This document shows, piece by piece, positions 1 through 8,759 of a DNA stretch of 64,000 nt (its first letter is position 1; the number at the start of each line of letters is the position of its first letter). Source of the DNA: Io17-Chloro-G2 sp965226825 (lineage in GTDB: Bacteria > Chloroflexota > Dehalococcoidia > Lucifugimonadales > UBA3495); contig CBDDED010000003.1 in assembly GCA_965226825.1 (NCBI GenBank), positions 1,488,001 through 1,552,000 on the forward strand, given 5' to 3'. The notes under the pieces were generated by a model, which was not told the origin of the DNA, ran no database searches, and saw only the letters and a list, made by a program, of their open reading frames with translations. Both the position numbers and the translations under genes were made by a program.

Positions 1-380
1 AGCAGCGGTTCAGCCACAATTTCCCGTACCCGCATCCGGGGGCTCAAGGAGGACCAGGGGTCCTGAAACACGGCCTGGACCATGATTCGAAAATCCCGCA
101 GGCCGGGCCCCTTGAAGGTCTGGATGTCCTGGCCCTCCAACCTGATCTGACCTTCGGTTGGCTGCTCCAAGCGCAGGATAAGCTTGCTGGTGGTGGTCTT
201 ACCGCACCCCGATTCTCCCACCAACCCCAGGGTTTCCTGTTGTTGGATGGTGAAGTCAATCCCATCCACGGCCTGCACGTGGCCAATGGTCTTCATCATT
301 ATCAGACCCTTGGTGATGGGGAAGTGCTTTTTAAGGTTCTCTACTTGAAGCAGCGGAGGCGCTGCCGGCGGGGCTACCAT
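1..380 (-). CDS. Oligopeptide/dipeptide ABC transporter ATP-binding protein (OppF/DppF type), N-terminal part
   Basis: The frame is open to the window edge, so only about 126 N-terminal residues are present. The start is ATG at 380. The Walker A motif GESGCGKTT lies at residues 55-63, with the catalytic Lys at 61. The Q-loop segment FQDPWSSLSPRMR is around residues 105-117. The DPxxSLNP-like Q-loop and a substrate-gate segment before Walker A are typical of the peptide/nickel (Opp/Dpp) ATPase family, which energises uptake from the cytoplasmic face. The rest of the transporter would lie to the left. Peptide-binding lipoproteins occur later in the window but far away, so a functional link is only possible. 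Signature motif and Walker B are off the edge. Confidence 0.9.
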   Translation of the reverse strand, partial: MVAPPAAPPLLQVENLKKHFPITKGLIMMKTIGHVQAVDGIDFTIQQQETLGLVGESGCGKTTTSKLILRLEQPTEGQIRLEGQDIQTFKGPGLRDFRIMVQAVFQDPWSSLSPRMRVREIVAEPL

Positions 381-855
381 AAGAAGTCCAGCCTCCTGAG
401 GTGTGCTCGAGTTCCAGCACCTTTCCGGAGTTCGGGAGTTATTTTATTCGAAATGGCGAAACGGGCCAGTTTCGGGTGTTCAAACGTTGATTCCCGAGTT
501 TAATGATCTTGGGAACGGGCGCCGGGGGAATGGTCCCTTAGATTACGCGACATTCTAGACTATGTCCCTATCTGCGGCAAACGCCGAGTCCCAGTATTCC
601 TATAATATATGGTGACAGCGGGTGCGCGCCCGGTGAGGACGTTCCGAGTATGCTAAAGCAGGGTTTCTCATTCGAGCTTACTGGGAATTCCTGGACGCCG
701 TTGCCAATACCGTGGGAGTGGGGAAACATTGGGGTTTCCCACTATCGACAACTTTTCGGAACATGGCTAAAATAGCCCGGAAAGCCGACTGCCCAAACGA
801 TTAGTATCGTTTGAGAAGGCGGTTGCAGACAGTGGGAACCAGGTACGAGGTGGAG
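381..855. other. Divergent intergenic region, about 475 bp
   Basis: This lies between the leftward ABC ATPase and the rightward dioxygenase beta subunit, so it should hold promoters for both. A TATAAT hexamer is present at 601-606, but no good -35 box is seen at the right distance. I see no gene, tRNA or strong hairpin here. Confidence 0.5.
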
Positions 856-1368
856 ATGGCGCAACAACAACTGAAACCGGAGATGGCAATTCGGTTGGAA
901 GTCGAGGATTTTCTCTACCACGAAGCGAGCCTTCTGGACCAGTGGAAGCTGGACGATTGGCTGGAGTTGTTCACCGCCGATGCCAGGTACCTGGTGCCCA
1001 CCACCGACCTGCCCGAGGGCGACCCGGAGATTCACGGCGACCAACTGGTGTTCATCGATGACGACATCAGCCGGTTGAGGGGCCGGGTGACCCGGCTGAA
1101 GAGCCGGCACGCCCACCGGGAGTATCCCTGGTCGAGGACCCGAAGGTCGATCACCAACGTGAGGGTCATCAAGGTTGACGGGGATGAAATATCCGTCACC
1201 GCCACCTTTACCGTATACCGCATACGGGGAGGACAGGCCGCCGCCTACGTCGGACGTTACGATTACCTGCTGCGGCGAGTGAATGGCGAGTTGCGGATAG
1301 TGTTCCGGCGGGCAGTTCTGGACCATGAATCCCTTACCGACACGGCGGCCGTGAGCATCGTCCTTTAA
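856..1368 (+). CDS. Aromatic-ring-hydroxylating dioxygenase, beta subunit
   Basis: 170 residues, the usual size for the small (beta) subunit of Rieske non-heme iron oxygenases (SnoaL/NTF2-like fold). The N-terminal helix region has the family pattern EVEDFLYHEASLLDQ followed by WLELFTADARYLVP. Later SRTRRSITNVRV matches the conserved segment in which Arg-Ser/Thr-Arg is followed by a beta strand. The beta subunit has no cofactor and stabilises the alpha3-beta3 hexamer. I chose ATG at 856 because a purine-rich GAGGTGGAG precedes it; the frame extends to a TTG at 811 without a better ribosome site. It lies upstream of two alpha subunits (1803 and 4219), a likely catabolic cluster. Which alpha it pairs with is not evident. 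Confidence 0.88.
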   Translation: MAQQQLKPEMAIRLEVEDFLYHEASLLDQWKLDDWLELFTADARYLVPTTDLPEGDPEIHGDQLVFIDDDISRLRGRVTRLKSRHAHREYPWSRTRRSITNVRVIKVDGDEISVTATFTVYRIRGGQAAAYVGRYDYLLRRVNGELRIVFRRAVLDHESLTDTAAVSIVL

Positions 1369-1451
1369 TTCAACATTCCAATGTGGAAGAGACTCCCCAT
1401 GTTCATTATGGAGAGTCTGACGTTCCACAGGCCACAGGAGGGACCAGGACA

Positions 1452-1700
1452 ATGGCAGACATTTTCACCGACTGGCTAATCGACCAGGTCAACCGGGAAG
1501 ACGCCGTGGGCGCAGTGGCCCGGTACGTTAGAGACGATCCCTGTTGGAGCAAGCCCGGGTGGTCCCGTCCCGACTCGGCCCAAGAGGTAGACGACCATTT
1601 GTCGTTCCACCGGGCGCCTTACGAAACGATTGTAGCCATGAGGGAAGCCTGGCAGGAATGGGGCAAAAGCCGGGGAGCCGCTCCGGAAGACCTTCCTTAG
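1452..1700 (+). CDS. Small protein with a YozE SAM-like fold
   Basis: 82 residues, preceded by AGGAGGG. The pattern (FTDWLIDQVNREDAVGAVARYVRDD, split here as FTDWLIDQVN then REDAVGAVARYVRDD) followed by a helix ending in EAWQEW resembles the YozE_SAM_like family, a small four-helix domain of unknown role found mostly in Firmicutes. It sits between the dioxygenase beta subunit and alpha subunit 1, in the same direction, and could be co-transcribed. Function is unknown; a role in oxygenase assembly or regulation would be pure speculation. The family call rests on recalled pattern similarity. Confidence 0.6.
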   Translation: MADIFTDWLIDQVNREDAVGAVARYVRDDPCWSKPGWSRPDSAQEVDDHLSFHRAPYETIVAMREAWQEWGKSRGAAPEDLP

Positions 1701-1802
1701 TATCTCCAATATCCCGGCGTATCCCGACCGGCCCGTCAAACAGTCCGGCAGGCAACAGGCGTAGGCACGATTCAGAATCGGCATGTTAAATAGGGGGAAG
1801 TA

Positions 1803-3143
1803 ATGGAGCTAAAGGACGCCATAATCGACGATTCGGCTAAAGGCATTTTCCGCGTACACCGCTCTTCAATGACCTCTCCGGAGATCTACAAGACAGAGGT
1901 GGAGAGGATATTCGAGAATTGCTGGCTCTACGTCGGACATGAGAGCGAAGTGCCCAATCGCGGCGACTACCTGCGCCGCACAGTGGGCGGCTGGCCCGTC
2001 ATGTTCGTCCGGGGCAGCGACGGCGAGCCGCGGGTCTTCCTGAACACATGCCCTCACCGGGGCGCTTTGGTCTGCCGGCAGGACAAGGGCAACGCCAACC
2101 TGTTCCAGTGCTTCTACCACGCCTGGACCTTCAACAACAAAGGCGATTTGGTGGGAACTCCCGAAGAGGAGGGTTACGCCGAGGGTTTCGATCCCGCCGA
2201 GCGGTCGCTGCAGCCTCCCCCGCGGGTGGAAAACTACCGGGGCATGATCTTCTTGAGCTATAACCCCAACGTGGAAGACCTGAACACCTACCTCGGTGAT
2301 GCCCGGGTCTTCATCGACACCTTCCTAAACCAGGCCGGAGAGGACGGGCTGCGAGTTCTACCCGGCAGCTACAAGTACTCCATCCGCGCCAACTGGAAGT
2401 TGATGGTCGAAAACAGCGTGGACGGGTACCACGGATTTCCAACCCACATCACGTGGATGCAATACCTTGATGATTCCGGCAAAAACGCTTCCGCAATCCG
2501 CCGCGGCAACAAGACCTACGGCGTGGCGCTGGGCCGGGGCCACATGGGGTCGGTAAGGGCCACCGGCAGCAGCCCTAACATGTACCTGGGCTCTCGGGTC
2601 CGGCCGACCTTCTCCGGGGAAGCCAAGGAAAGGCTGGACCAGTTCCGACAAAAGCTGGTCCAACGCTATGGCCCCGAAATGGAACAGTGGGACCCGGCCA
2701 TCGGCGGCGCCGGCAATTTCCTGATTTACCCCAACCTGCTCTTCGTCCACGGCATGAAGTCCATCCGGTTGGTGTGGCCGGCGGCCCAAGACATGATGGA
2801 ATTGACCGCTTGGGCCATCGCTCCCAAGAGTCAAAGCGACGAAACCGTCCGGGAATTGAACCGGGACGAATTCTTCGACGCCCAGGGTCCCGGAGGGTTC
2901 CAGGGCCCCGACGATTACGAAGCGTTGGAGTCCTGCCAGCTTGGCTTCGTTGCCAAGACGGTGGAGTACAGCGACATCTCCCGGGGAATGCACCGTCTGC
3001 CCTTGAACACCGACGAGTTGCAAATGCGCGCCTTCTGGCGCCAATGGCATGCCGACTTGCAGGGCCTTCCCAAGATGGATAACACCGACGACTGGCCCAG
3101 CTTCGAGGCCTACCAGAGAGCCGTGGAAAAGGCCGCCGTTTAA
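1803..3143 (+). CDS. Rieske ring-hydroxylating dioxygenase, alpha subunit 1
   Basis: 446 residues, normal for the catalytic subunit. The Rieske [2Fe-2S] ligands are C83/H85 (CPHRG) and C103/H106 (CFYH). The mononuclear iron site has H210 and H215 with the bridging Asp at 207 (ENSVDGYHGFPTH). D370/D371 is the likely carboxylate ligand. This enzyme would add O2 to an aromatic ring, giving a cis-dihydrodiol (or a hydroxylated acid). ATG at 1803 follows GGGGGAAGTA. The second alpha subunit at 4219 keeps the same residue numbering for every ligand, so the two look like recent duplicates separated by an SDR gene. No ferredoxin or reductase is nearby. Substrate cannot be told from sequence; the family members include benzoate-, salicylate- and phthalate-type enzymes. 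Confidence 0.93.
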   Translation: MELKDAIIDDSAKGIFRVHRSSMTSPEIYKTEVERIFENCWLYVGHESEVPNRGDYLRRTVGGWPVMFVRGSDGEPRVFLNTCPHRGALVCRQDKGNANLFQCFYHAWTFNNKGDLVGTPEEEGYAEGFDPAERSLQPPPRVENYRGMIFLSYNPNVEDLNTYLGDARVFIDTFLNQAGEDGLRVLPGSYKYSIRANWKLMVENSVDGYHGFPTHITWMQYLDDSGKNASAIRRGNKTYGVALGRGHMGSVRATGSSPNMYLGSRVRPTFSGEAKERLDQFRQKLVQRYGPEMEQWDPAIGGAGNFLIYPNLLFVHGMKSIRLVWPAAQDMMELTAWAIAPKSQSDETVRELNRDEFFDAQGPGGFQGPDDYEALESCQLGFVAKTVEYSDISRGMHRLPLNTDELQMRAFWRQWHADLQGLPKMDNTDDWPSFEAYQRAVEKAAV

Positions 3144-3314
3144 CCTTGCTCGCCCGATGGGTTGCCGGAATTCCCTTCCGGCAACCCCAAGCTATTCTGA
3201 AACCCGGGGACCAACCGGTCCTCTGCCCGGCCGGGCCTCCACGTAGAACAGAACGGGAGGCTCAGGCCGGGTTGCTTTTGTAGGACTACCCTATTTCATT
3301 TGGAGGATGGAGGC

Positions 3315-4160
3315 ATGACTCAAGGTAAAGTATTGGACCCCAGGGCGGGAGGCGCCAGACGCTTCGAAGGAAAAGTTGCGGTGGTGACCGGAGCGGGGCA
3401 GGGAATCGGCGCAGCCACCGCCCGGCGGCTGGCCCAGGAGGGCGCCTCGGTGGTCATTGCCGACCTGAACGAGGTGGGGGCGCAAGCAGTTTGCGACGAC
3501 CTCCGGGAATTTGGGGCCAAGTCCATCATCAAGATTGGCGACCTTTCCAAGTACGAAAACGCGGCTTCACTGATGGAGCGTACCAAGGAGGAGTTTGGCA
3601 AGATCGACGTGCTGTGCAACATCGCCGGCGGGAACATCTGGTACCAGTCCTTCTGGTTGTACGAACCCGACCAGATTGAGGCCGAAGTCGGCAAGAATTT
3701 CTGGACCGCCGTCTGGTGCACCCGCGCCGTCCTGCCCTACATGATCGAGCAGCGTTCCGGCGCCATCGTCAACGTGGCGAGCCACGCGGTGGTGGGCAAA
3801 TTCCGGGTCCCGTACGCGGCGTCCAAGGGCGGCAATATCGCGCTGGCGACTTCGGTGGCCCGAGAGGTTGCCGAGTTCGGAATCAGGGTCAACTGCGTTG
3901 CGCCCAGCGGCACGTCGGTCCAGGACCGGGTCACCCTGGGGACATTTGGAATCGAGATACCCGGCACCGAACTGCCCCCGGAAGAGATCGAGGCTCAGGA
4001 GCGTTACCGGGTGGACATTCGGCCCCGCGAGGTCCCCATGGGCAGATCGGGCCAACCCGACGAGCAGGCAGCGGCGTTCGCTTTCCTGGCTTCAGACGAC
4101 GCCTCCTACATCACCGGCCAGGTATTGCCCGTCGGCGGCGGCCAGCCCTATCCATTCTAG
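3315..4160 (+). CDS. SDR-family dehydrogenase, candidate cis-dihydrodiol dehydrogenase
   Basis: 281 residues with an N-terminal extension of about 18 residues before the Rossmann strand. The nucleotide-binding TGAGQGIG is at residues 25-32, and the catalytic YAASK has Tyr167 and Lys171. The C-terminal VLPVGGGQPYPF is typical. ATG at 3315 was chosen over an upstream TTG because GGAGG lies at 3302-3306. Lying between two Rieske alpha subunits, its likely job is NAD-dependent rearomatisation of the cis-diol to a catechol, but SDR substrate choice cannot be read from sequence. Acidic Asp after the second strand (VVIADL) suggests NAD+ over NADP+. Confidence 0.85.
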   Translation: MTQGKVLDPRAGGARRFEGKVAVVTGAGQGIGAATARRLAQEGASVVIADLNEVGAQAVCDDLREFGAKSIIKIGDLSKYENAASLMERTKEEFGKIDVLCNIAGGNIWYQSFWLYEPDQIEAEVGKNFWTAVWCTRAVLPYMIEQRSGAIVNVASHAVVGKFRVPYAASKGGNIALATSVAREVAEFGIRVNCVAPSGTSVQDRVTLGTFGIEIPGTELPPEEIEAQERYRVDIRPREVPMGRSGQPDEQAAAFAFLASDDASYITGQVLPVGGGQPYPF

Positions 4161-4218
4161 CTGTCGCCAGAGCAGACCTGCCTCTACCTCTGGCTATTCA
4201 CCACGCGGAGATGGTCAC

Positions 4219-5568
4219 ATGGACTTGCAAGGACTGATAGAAGAGGACCGCGAGCGCGGGACGTTCCGAGTCCACCGCTCCACCATGACCTCGCCCGAGT
4301 TCCACCAACTGGAACTGGAGCGGATTTTCTTGAGGTGCTGGCTCTACGTCGGTCACGAGAGCGAGATACCCAAGCCCGGCGACTACTTGCGCCGCAGCGT
4401 CGGCGGATGGCCGGTCATGTTCGTGCGAGGGAAGGACGGAGTGCCGCGGGTCTTCCTGAACACCTGCCCCCACCGGGGAGCCCTGGTGTGCCGCCAAGAC
4501 CGGGGCAACGCCAACCTCTTCCAGTGCTTCTACCACGCCTGGACATTCAACAACCAGGGGGAACTGGTGGGGACACCGGAAGAAGAGGGTTACGCCGCCG
4601 GGTTCGACCCCAAGGAGCGCTCCCTGGTTCCCCCTCCGCGGGTGGAGAACTACCGGGGCATGGTCTTCCTGAGCTACAACCCTGCGGTGGAGAGCCTGGT
4701 TTCCTACTTGGGAGACGCCCGCCTCTTTTTGGACACATTCCTGGACCAAGCCGGCAAGGACCGGATGCGGGTGCTCCCCGGCACCTACCGGGTCAACGTC
4801 CAGGCCAACTGGAAGCTGATGATAGAAAATACCGCCGATTTCTACCACGTGGTGCCCACTCACATCTCCTTCATCCACTACCTGAACGGCATTGGCAAGC
4901 GGCTGGCCAGCCAGCAGCCCAACTACCGGATGTTGGGCATCTCCCTGGGGCAGGGACATTTCGGCAGGTTCACCACCGGCGCCAAGGGTAGTGGTTATCC
5001 GGGGGCAAGGGTTGACCCCGTATTCGACCAGGACACTGAGCAACGGATGCAGGAGTTCCGAGCCCGCCTGGTTAACCGTCACGGCCCGGACATGGAAAGC
5101 TGGACCCCGGAGCGGGGCGGCGTAAGCAACTTCGTGGTCTACCCGAACCTGGCCATTGCCCACGGGATGCGTGCGGTCCGAACCTTCTACCCAATTTCGG
5201 CCACCGAGTTCGAGTTCACCACTTGGGCCGTCGTTCCAGAGAGCTACGACGAAGAGCAGGTCAAGGACGCCAACCAGAACGAATTCTTTGACGCTCAAGG
5301 TCCTGGGGGCTTTCAGCAGCCCGACGATTTCGAAGCCCTGGAGTCGTGCCAGCAGGGATTCGTTGCCAGGGGAGTGCCTTGGAGCGACATCTCCCGCGGG
5401 ATGCACCGGCCTTCAGAAGAGACCGACGAACTTCCCATGCGCGTCTTCTGGCGCCAATGGCACGCTGACATACAGGGGCTTCCCCGCAACGTCCGCACCG
5501 ACGACTGGGAAAGCCTGGAAGAGTTCGAAAAGGCTGTAGGCCTGGCGGGAGCCCCGGCAGCGGACTAG
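4219..5568 (+). CDS. Rieske ring-hydroxylating dioxygenase, alpha subunit 2
   Basis: 449 residues, closely similar to the product of 1803-3143 along its whole length. Rieske ligands are C83/H85 and C103/H106; the iron site has D207, H210 and H215 (TADFYHVVPTH). ATG at 4219 follows GCGGAG at the usual spacing. The frame is open far upstream into the SDR gene, but that part is read-through of another frame. A hairpin that could end transcription follows at 5593-5618. The central substrate-pocket region (residues about 216-260) differs more from alpha 1 than the Rieske part, so the two may act on different substrates or on two steps of one pathway. Confidence 0.93.
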   Translation: MDLQGLIEEDRERGTFRVHRSTMTSPEFHQLELERIFLRCWLYVGHESEIPKPGDYLRRSVGGWPVMFVRGKDGVPRVFLNTCPHRGALVCRQDRGNANLFQCFYHAWTFNNQGELVGTPEEEGYAAGFDPKERSLVPPPRVENYRGMVFLSYNPAVESLVSYLGDARLFLDTFLDQAGKDRMRVLPGTYRVNVQANWKLMIENTADFYHVVPTHISFIHYLNGIGKRLASQQPNYRMLGISLGQGHFGRFTTGAKGSGYPGARVDPVFDQDTEQRMQEFRARLVNRHGPDMESWTPERGGVSNFVVYPNLAIAHGMRAVRTFYPISATEFEFTTWAVVPESYDEEQVKDANQNEFFDAQGPGGFQQPDDFEALESCQQGFVARGVPWSDISRGMHRPSEETDELPMRVFWRQWHADIQGLPRNVRTDDWESLEEFEKAVGLAGAPAAD

Positions 5569-5592
5569 GCTAGAGTCGCCCCATCGAAAGCT

Positions 5593-5618
5593 AACGCCCC
5601 GGTATCCTCCGGGGTGTT
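5593..5618 (+). terminator. Hairpin downstream of alpha subunit 2
   Basis: A 10-bp stem (AACGCCCCGG with CCGGGGTGTT, one G-U pair) and a 6-nt loop lie 25 nt after the stop codon. There is no long T tract, so it may be a weak or Rho-assisted terminator. Confidence 0.45.
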
Positions 5619-5690
5619 ATGCTTTAGTGCGCTTGAACGCCCGCAGCCGATCGGGCACGTAACAATCAAAAACCCCCAGGAGGCGCCGCC

Positions 5691-6527
5691 ATGGCCTTGG
5701 CCGAGCAACGAGTCCACCTGCTGAAGTCCGAATCCCAGCGATTCGTGGACTACCTCTCCGGACTGCCCGAAGAATCCTGGGCCCAGCAGAGCGCGTGCGA
5801 ACGTTGGCTGGTAGGCGACGTGGTGGCCCACCTGACCGGAGGCGTCGACAACTATTTTGGCAACATTACCCGGGGCGTCGCCGGCGACAGTTCCCCTCCC
5901 GAAGGGGGCGCTCCCTCCGGCCCGTCCGATGCCGCGGCCCGACTGGTGGCCAACGCCCAACGGGCTGTCGCCCTGCGAGAGCAACTGGGCAAGGAACTAC
6001 TTCCGACCTTCGCCAGCAGGTGCCGCGACCTGGACCAACTGTTGGCGGGTCTGGGCAACCCGGACTGGGAGAAACCCTGCTTCCACAATGCAGCCATAAT
6101 CTCGGTCGCGACCTACGTCGACCTGCGCATCACGGAAGTAATTGTCCACGAATGGGACATCAAATCGAGGCTGCAGGCGGCAGCCTCGATATCCCCGGCA
6201 GGACTTGCTGCAGTGTTGGACCTGCTGCCAGTCTTTGTAGTTGGGCGGCTCTTCCAGCCCGGCTCGACCCTGTCCGGTCCGGCTCGCTACCGCTGGGACT
6301 TGACGGGGGACGCGCCCGGAGCCTATGACATTGTCGTGGAGGAGGGCAAAGCCCGCATGGAGCCCGCCGGGTCTACCGGGACCGTTGCGCCCGACGTCAC
6401 CTTCACCTGCGACGCCGGCGACTTCGCCCTTCTGGCCTATGGCCGGACCGATTTTGAGACCGCCGTTTCACGCGGCCAAATATCCGCGGAAGGCGATACC
6501 GAGCTTGCCGCCGCGTTTGCCCCCTAA
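5691..6527 (+). CDS. Maleylpyruvate isomerase-family (DinB-like) mycothiol/metal-dependent protein
   Basis: 278 residues. The N-terminal four-helix DinB-like domain (MDMPI_N) carries a His-Glu-His metal triad: H47 in VVAHLTGG, then E149 and H153 in TEVIVHEWD. The C-terminal about 100 residues form an SCP2-like segment ending in GRTDFETAVSRGQI. Family members include the mycothiol-dependent maleylpyruvate isomerase of the gentisate pathway and many uncharacterised thiol-dependent enzymes. AGGAGG precedes ATG at 5691. In this cluster a ring-cleavage isomerase role is attractive but unproven; mycothiol is an actinobacterial thiol and its presence in the host is unknown. Confidence 0.75.
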   Translation: MALAEQRVHLLKSESQRFVDYLSGLPEESWAQQSACERWLVGDVVAHLTGGVDNYFGNITRGVAGDSSPPEGGAPSGPSDAAARLVANAQRAVALREQLGKELLPTFASRCRDLDQLLAGLGNPDWEKPCFHNAAIISVATYVDLRITEVIVHEWDIKSRLQAAASISPAGLAAVLDLLPVFVVGRLFQPGSTLSGPARYRWDLTGDAPGAYDIVVEEGKARMEPAGSTGTVAPDVTFTCDAGDFALLAYGRTDFETAVSRGQISAEGDTELAAAFAP

Positions 6528-6720
6528 CCGGGACGGGGGCTCACACCGTAAGCCGACCGACGGGCATCCCCAATTCTTTCGCCGCGAAACACGCATGGTG
6601 CAGGCCCCGAGGGTCTGACATTGGCGAAGGGATTTAGACCAGCTAACATGCTACAGTTGTGGCATTGGAGACCAGCTAACCAAAAGACGAGATATAAGGA
6701 AAGGAGAAGGAAGATTTTTC

Positions 6721-7038
6721 GTGATCTACTACGGCACCCCTGCATATATGGAGTCGATGGCCGCTTCCTCCCCTGAGGAAATGCAGGAGGGCATGAAGAA
6801 GTGGATGGCTTGGGCCGACTCATGCGGAGACGCTCTCATCGACAGGGGCACGCCCCTCGGTGGCGGCTTGAAGATCTCGGAGTCCGGAAGCGAGCCAAGC
6901 GATAAAGGTGTATTGGGGTATTCGGTCCTGCAGGCGGATGATATGGACACCGCGAAAGCCCTTTTGCAGAATTATCCACACATAGGGATACCAGGTTGCG
7001 AGATAGAAGTACACGAGTGTCATTCCCTGCCGCGGTAA
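6721..7038 (+). CDS. YCII-domain protein
   Basis: 105 residues starting at GTG, preceded by AAGGAGAAGGAAG. A ferredoxin-like alpha/beta YCII-related fold is indicated by the pattern MKKWMAWADSCG-ALIDRGTPLGGG and the later GYSVLQADDMDTAKALLQNYPH segment. The C-terminal CEIEVHECHSL resembles the usual GxIEVRPI ending. YCII proteins have a conserved His-Asp pair, and some act as small dehydrochlorinases or lactone/muconolactone-like enzymes; most have no known function. It lies in line with the oxygenase cluster. Confidence 0.72.
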   Translation: MIYYGTPAYMESMAASSPEEMQEGMKKWMAWADSCGDALIDRGTPLGGGLKISESGSEPSDKGVLGYSVLQADDMDTAKALLQNYPHIGIPGCEIEVHECHSLPR

Positions 7039-7263
7039 ACTCCCCCTAAAATTGCCCGGAACAGCCTTCCGTTGAGCTTGTCTCGGTGAGGAACTCGGCC
7101 AAAAGTCACCCGTCACGTTGGTAGGCACCCGGATTGCCGTTGGGCGCGACATGGACAAACCGACGGGTTTGCCACTAATATTTGAAATAACATTGATGGC
7201 ATTGAACCTGCGGCGGGTCGGTATGCCTGGGGGACAGCCAAGAAACATGAAAGAGGTGGACCA

Positions 7264-8427
7264 ATGAGAAATGGACTGAAGGTGTACGACTCGGATACCC
7301 ACGTTCACGCTTCCGCAGAGGGACTGGAACCTTACCTGTCTGCTTCGGCGAGAAAACTGCTGCCGGACTTGGACCAGTACAAAGTTCCCATTAAAAGGAC
7401 TACCTCCGGAGCAGAGTTGGAGCCGCCCTACTCCCACCGTTACAACCTGTCCAGCTACGGTGGCGGTTGGGGACAGGACGCCCCGCGCATGTTGGGAGAA
7501 GCCGCTCCCCAGGCGGGAGGCCGGGGTCGCACCCAAAAGTTCATGGGATCCAAACTGCCGGTTGCCGATGGGGAGTGGGTCGCCGCCAGCCGCCTGAGGG
7601 ACATGGACGAGGAAGGAGTCGACGTCCAACTCATGGTCCCCGGCGTGCCCAGGGGACACAGCGACCCGGCGGTGGACGAGGGGTTCATCCGCGCCAACCA
7701 CCGGTTCTTGAATGATTTCTGCATGGAGTCCCCCCTCCGGCTGAAGGCCCTACTGACCCTGGACGCCCGGTTCGTCGAGGGGTCTGTAGAGGAGATCAAG
7801 ACCTATGGGAAAACCCCTTGGGCAGTTGGGGTATGGGTCCACCTGCCATTGGATTTCCCCATGGACCACCCCTCCCTGAACCCGATTTGGGGCGCAGTGG
7901 AAGAGGAGGGCCTTTGCGTGGTGCATCACTCTTTCTCCACTGGATATCCGGGATACCGCGACCTTTGGGAGAATCCCTTTATCGGCCGCACCGCTTCACA
8001 TCCCTGGGCCGCCATGCGGGCGATGGCCTCATTCCTGGGCGCGGGAGTCATGGACCGCTATCCGACACTTCGTTTCTCCATCCTGGAGTCGGGTTTCGGT
8101 TGGCTGCCTTTCTGGAGCGCACGGATGCAGGACCAGGTGGAGTACATGGGGTATGTTCCCGAATTGAAACAGACCATGAACGAATACCTGACCGGCGGCC
8201 GCTTCTTTGCTTCCATTGTGCTTCACGAGGGACCGGAAATGGTCAAAATGGTTTCAGACATGATGGGCGACCACATGTTGATGTACAGTTCCGACTACCC
8301 TCACCCGGAAACCCGTTTCCCCAACTCGGTGGACCTGGTCCTGGACTGGGAGCCTTTGAATAAAGACCAAGACCTCATGACCAAGGTCCTGTGGGACAAC
8401 GCCGTGAAATGCTTCGGGGAGCCCTAA
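7264..8427 (+). CDS. Amidohydrolase (ACMSD/gamma-resorcylate decarboxylase-like)
   Basis: 387 residues with a metal-dependent TIM-barrel pattern. The N-terminal HxH is at H13/H15 in SDTHVH, and D344 lies in the conserved YSSDYPH motif near the C-terminus. The amidohydrolase-2 family holds nonhydrolytic decarboxylases of aromatic or muconate-semialdehyde acids (ACMSD, 2,6-dihydroxybenzoate decarboxylase) and some hydrolases. GAAAGAGGT precedes ATG at 7264. Two further, different members occur at 32331 and 56377. Decarboxylation of an aromatic ring-cleavage intermediate would fit its neighbours. Confidence 0.82.
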   Translation: MRNGLKVYDSDTHVHASAEGLEPYLSASARKLLPDLDQYKVPIKRTTSGAELEPPYSHRYNLSSYGGGWGQDAPRMLGEAAPQAGGRGRTQKFMGSKLPVADGEWVAASRLRDMDEEGVDVQLMVPGVPRGHSDPAVDEGFIRANHRFLNDFCMESPLRLKALLTLDARFVEGSVEEIKTYGKTPWAVGVWVHLPLDFPMDHPSLNPIWGAVEEEGLCVVHHSFSTGYPGYRDLWENPFIGRTASHPWAAMRAMASFLGAGVMDRYPTLRFSILESGFGWLPFWSARMQDQVEYMGYVPELKQTMNEYLTGGRFFASIVLHEGPEMVKMVSDMMGDHMLMYSSDYPHPETRFPNSVDLVLDWEPLNKDQDLMTKVLWDNAVKCFGEP

Positions 8428-8759
8428 ACCCGGATCCTACTTTGGCGAGAAGACCGGGCGACAAGACCGCGGGCAGCCGGGCGTTGCTCCAAGGGACAAA
8501 CAGGGACAAAAGGGGAATAGGCCAGTTTTCGCCCCCCTTGGCGGCGTTAGTTAACCCGCGGTCATTCCATCCAATACCGCGTCCCGGGTTTCTACCGGGA
8601 CGGGCAGTCATGACCTCCCACTTCGGGCCCGGCATTCCACTCGGCCAACGCCGGGATGCCGGGGCCGAATGGGGCCCCTCTCCGGTTCACGCAAAGCAAC
8701 CTGGACGCCTCGAGTACCCGCAACCTGTTTGCGTACGACATCCCCAGAGGTAGGTTCCA
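8428..8759. repeat. Intergenic region with two inverted repeats
   Basis: This 332-bp gap separates the amidohydrolase from the histidine kinase. It holds a 7-bp stem at 8581-8601 (GTCCCGG and CCGGGAC) and an 11-bp stem at 8628-8663 (CCCGGCATTCC with GGGATGCCGGG, one G-U). They resemble REP-type extragenic palindromes or a terminator for the upstream gene. No coding frame is convincing. Confidence 0.45.

Noticed and set aside
601..606. TATAAT hexamer as a promoter for the beta subunit
   Set aside because: No fitting -35 box was found at 15-19 bp; kept only as a note in the intergenic entry.
742..1452. Open frame on the - strand opposite the dioxygenase beta subunit
   Set aside because: Antisense shadow; the + strand frame has clear family motifs.
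4198..5406. 402-codon open frame on the - strand opposite alpha subunit 2
   Set aside because: Antisense shadow of a gene with clear Rieske ligands.
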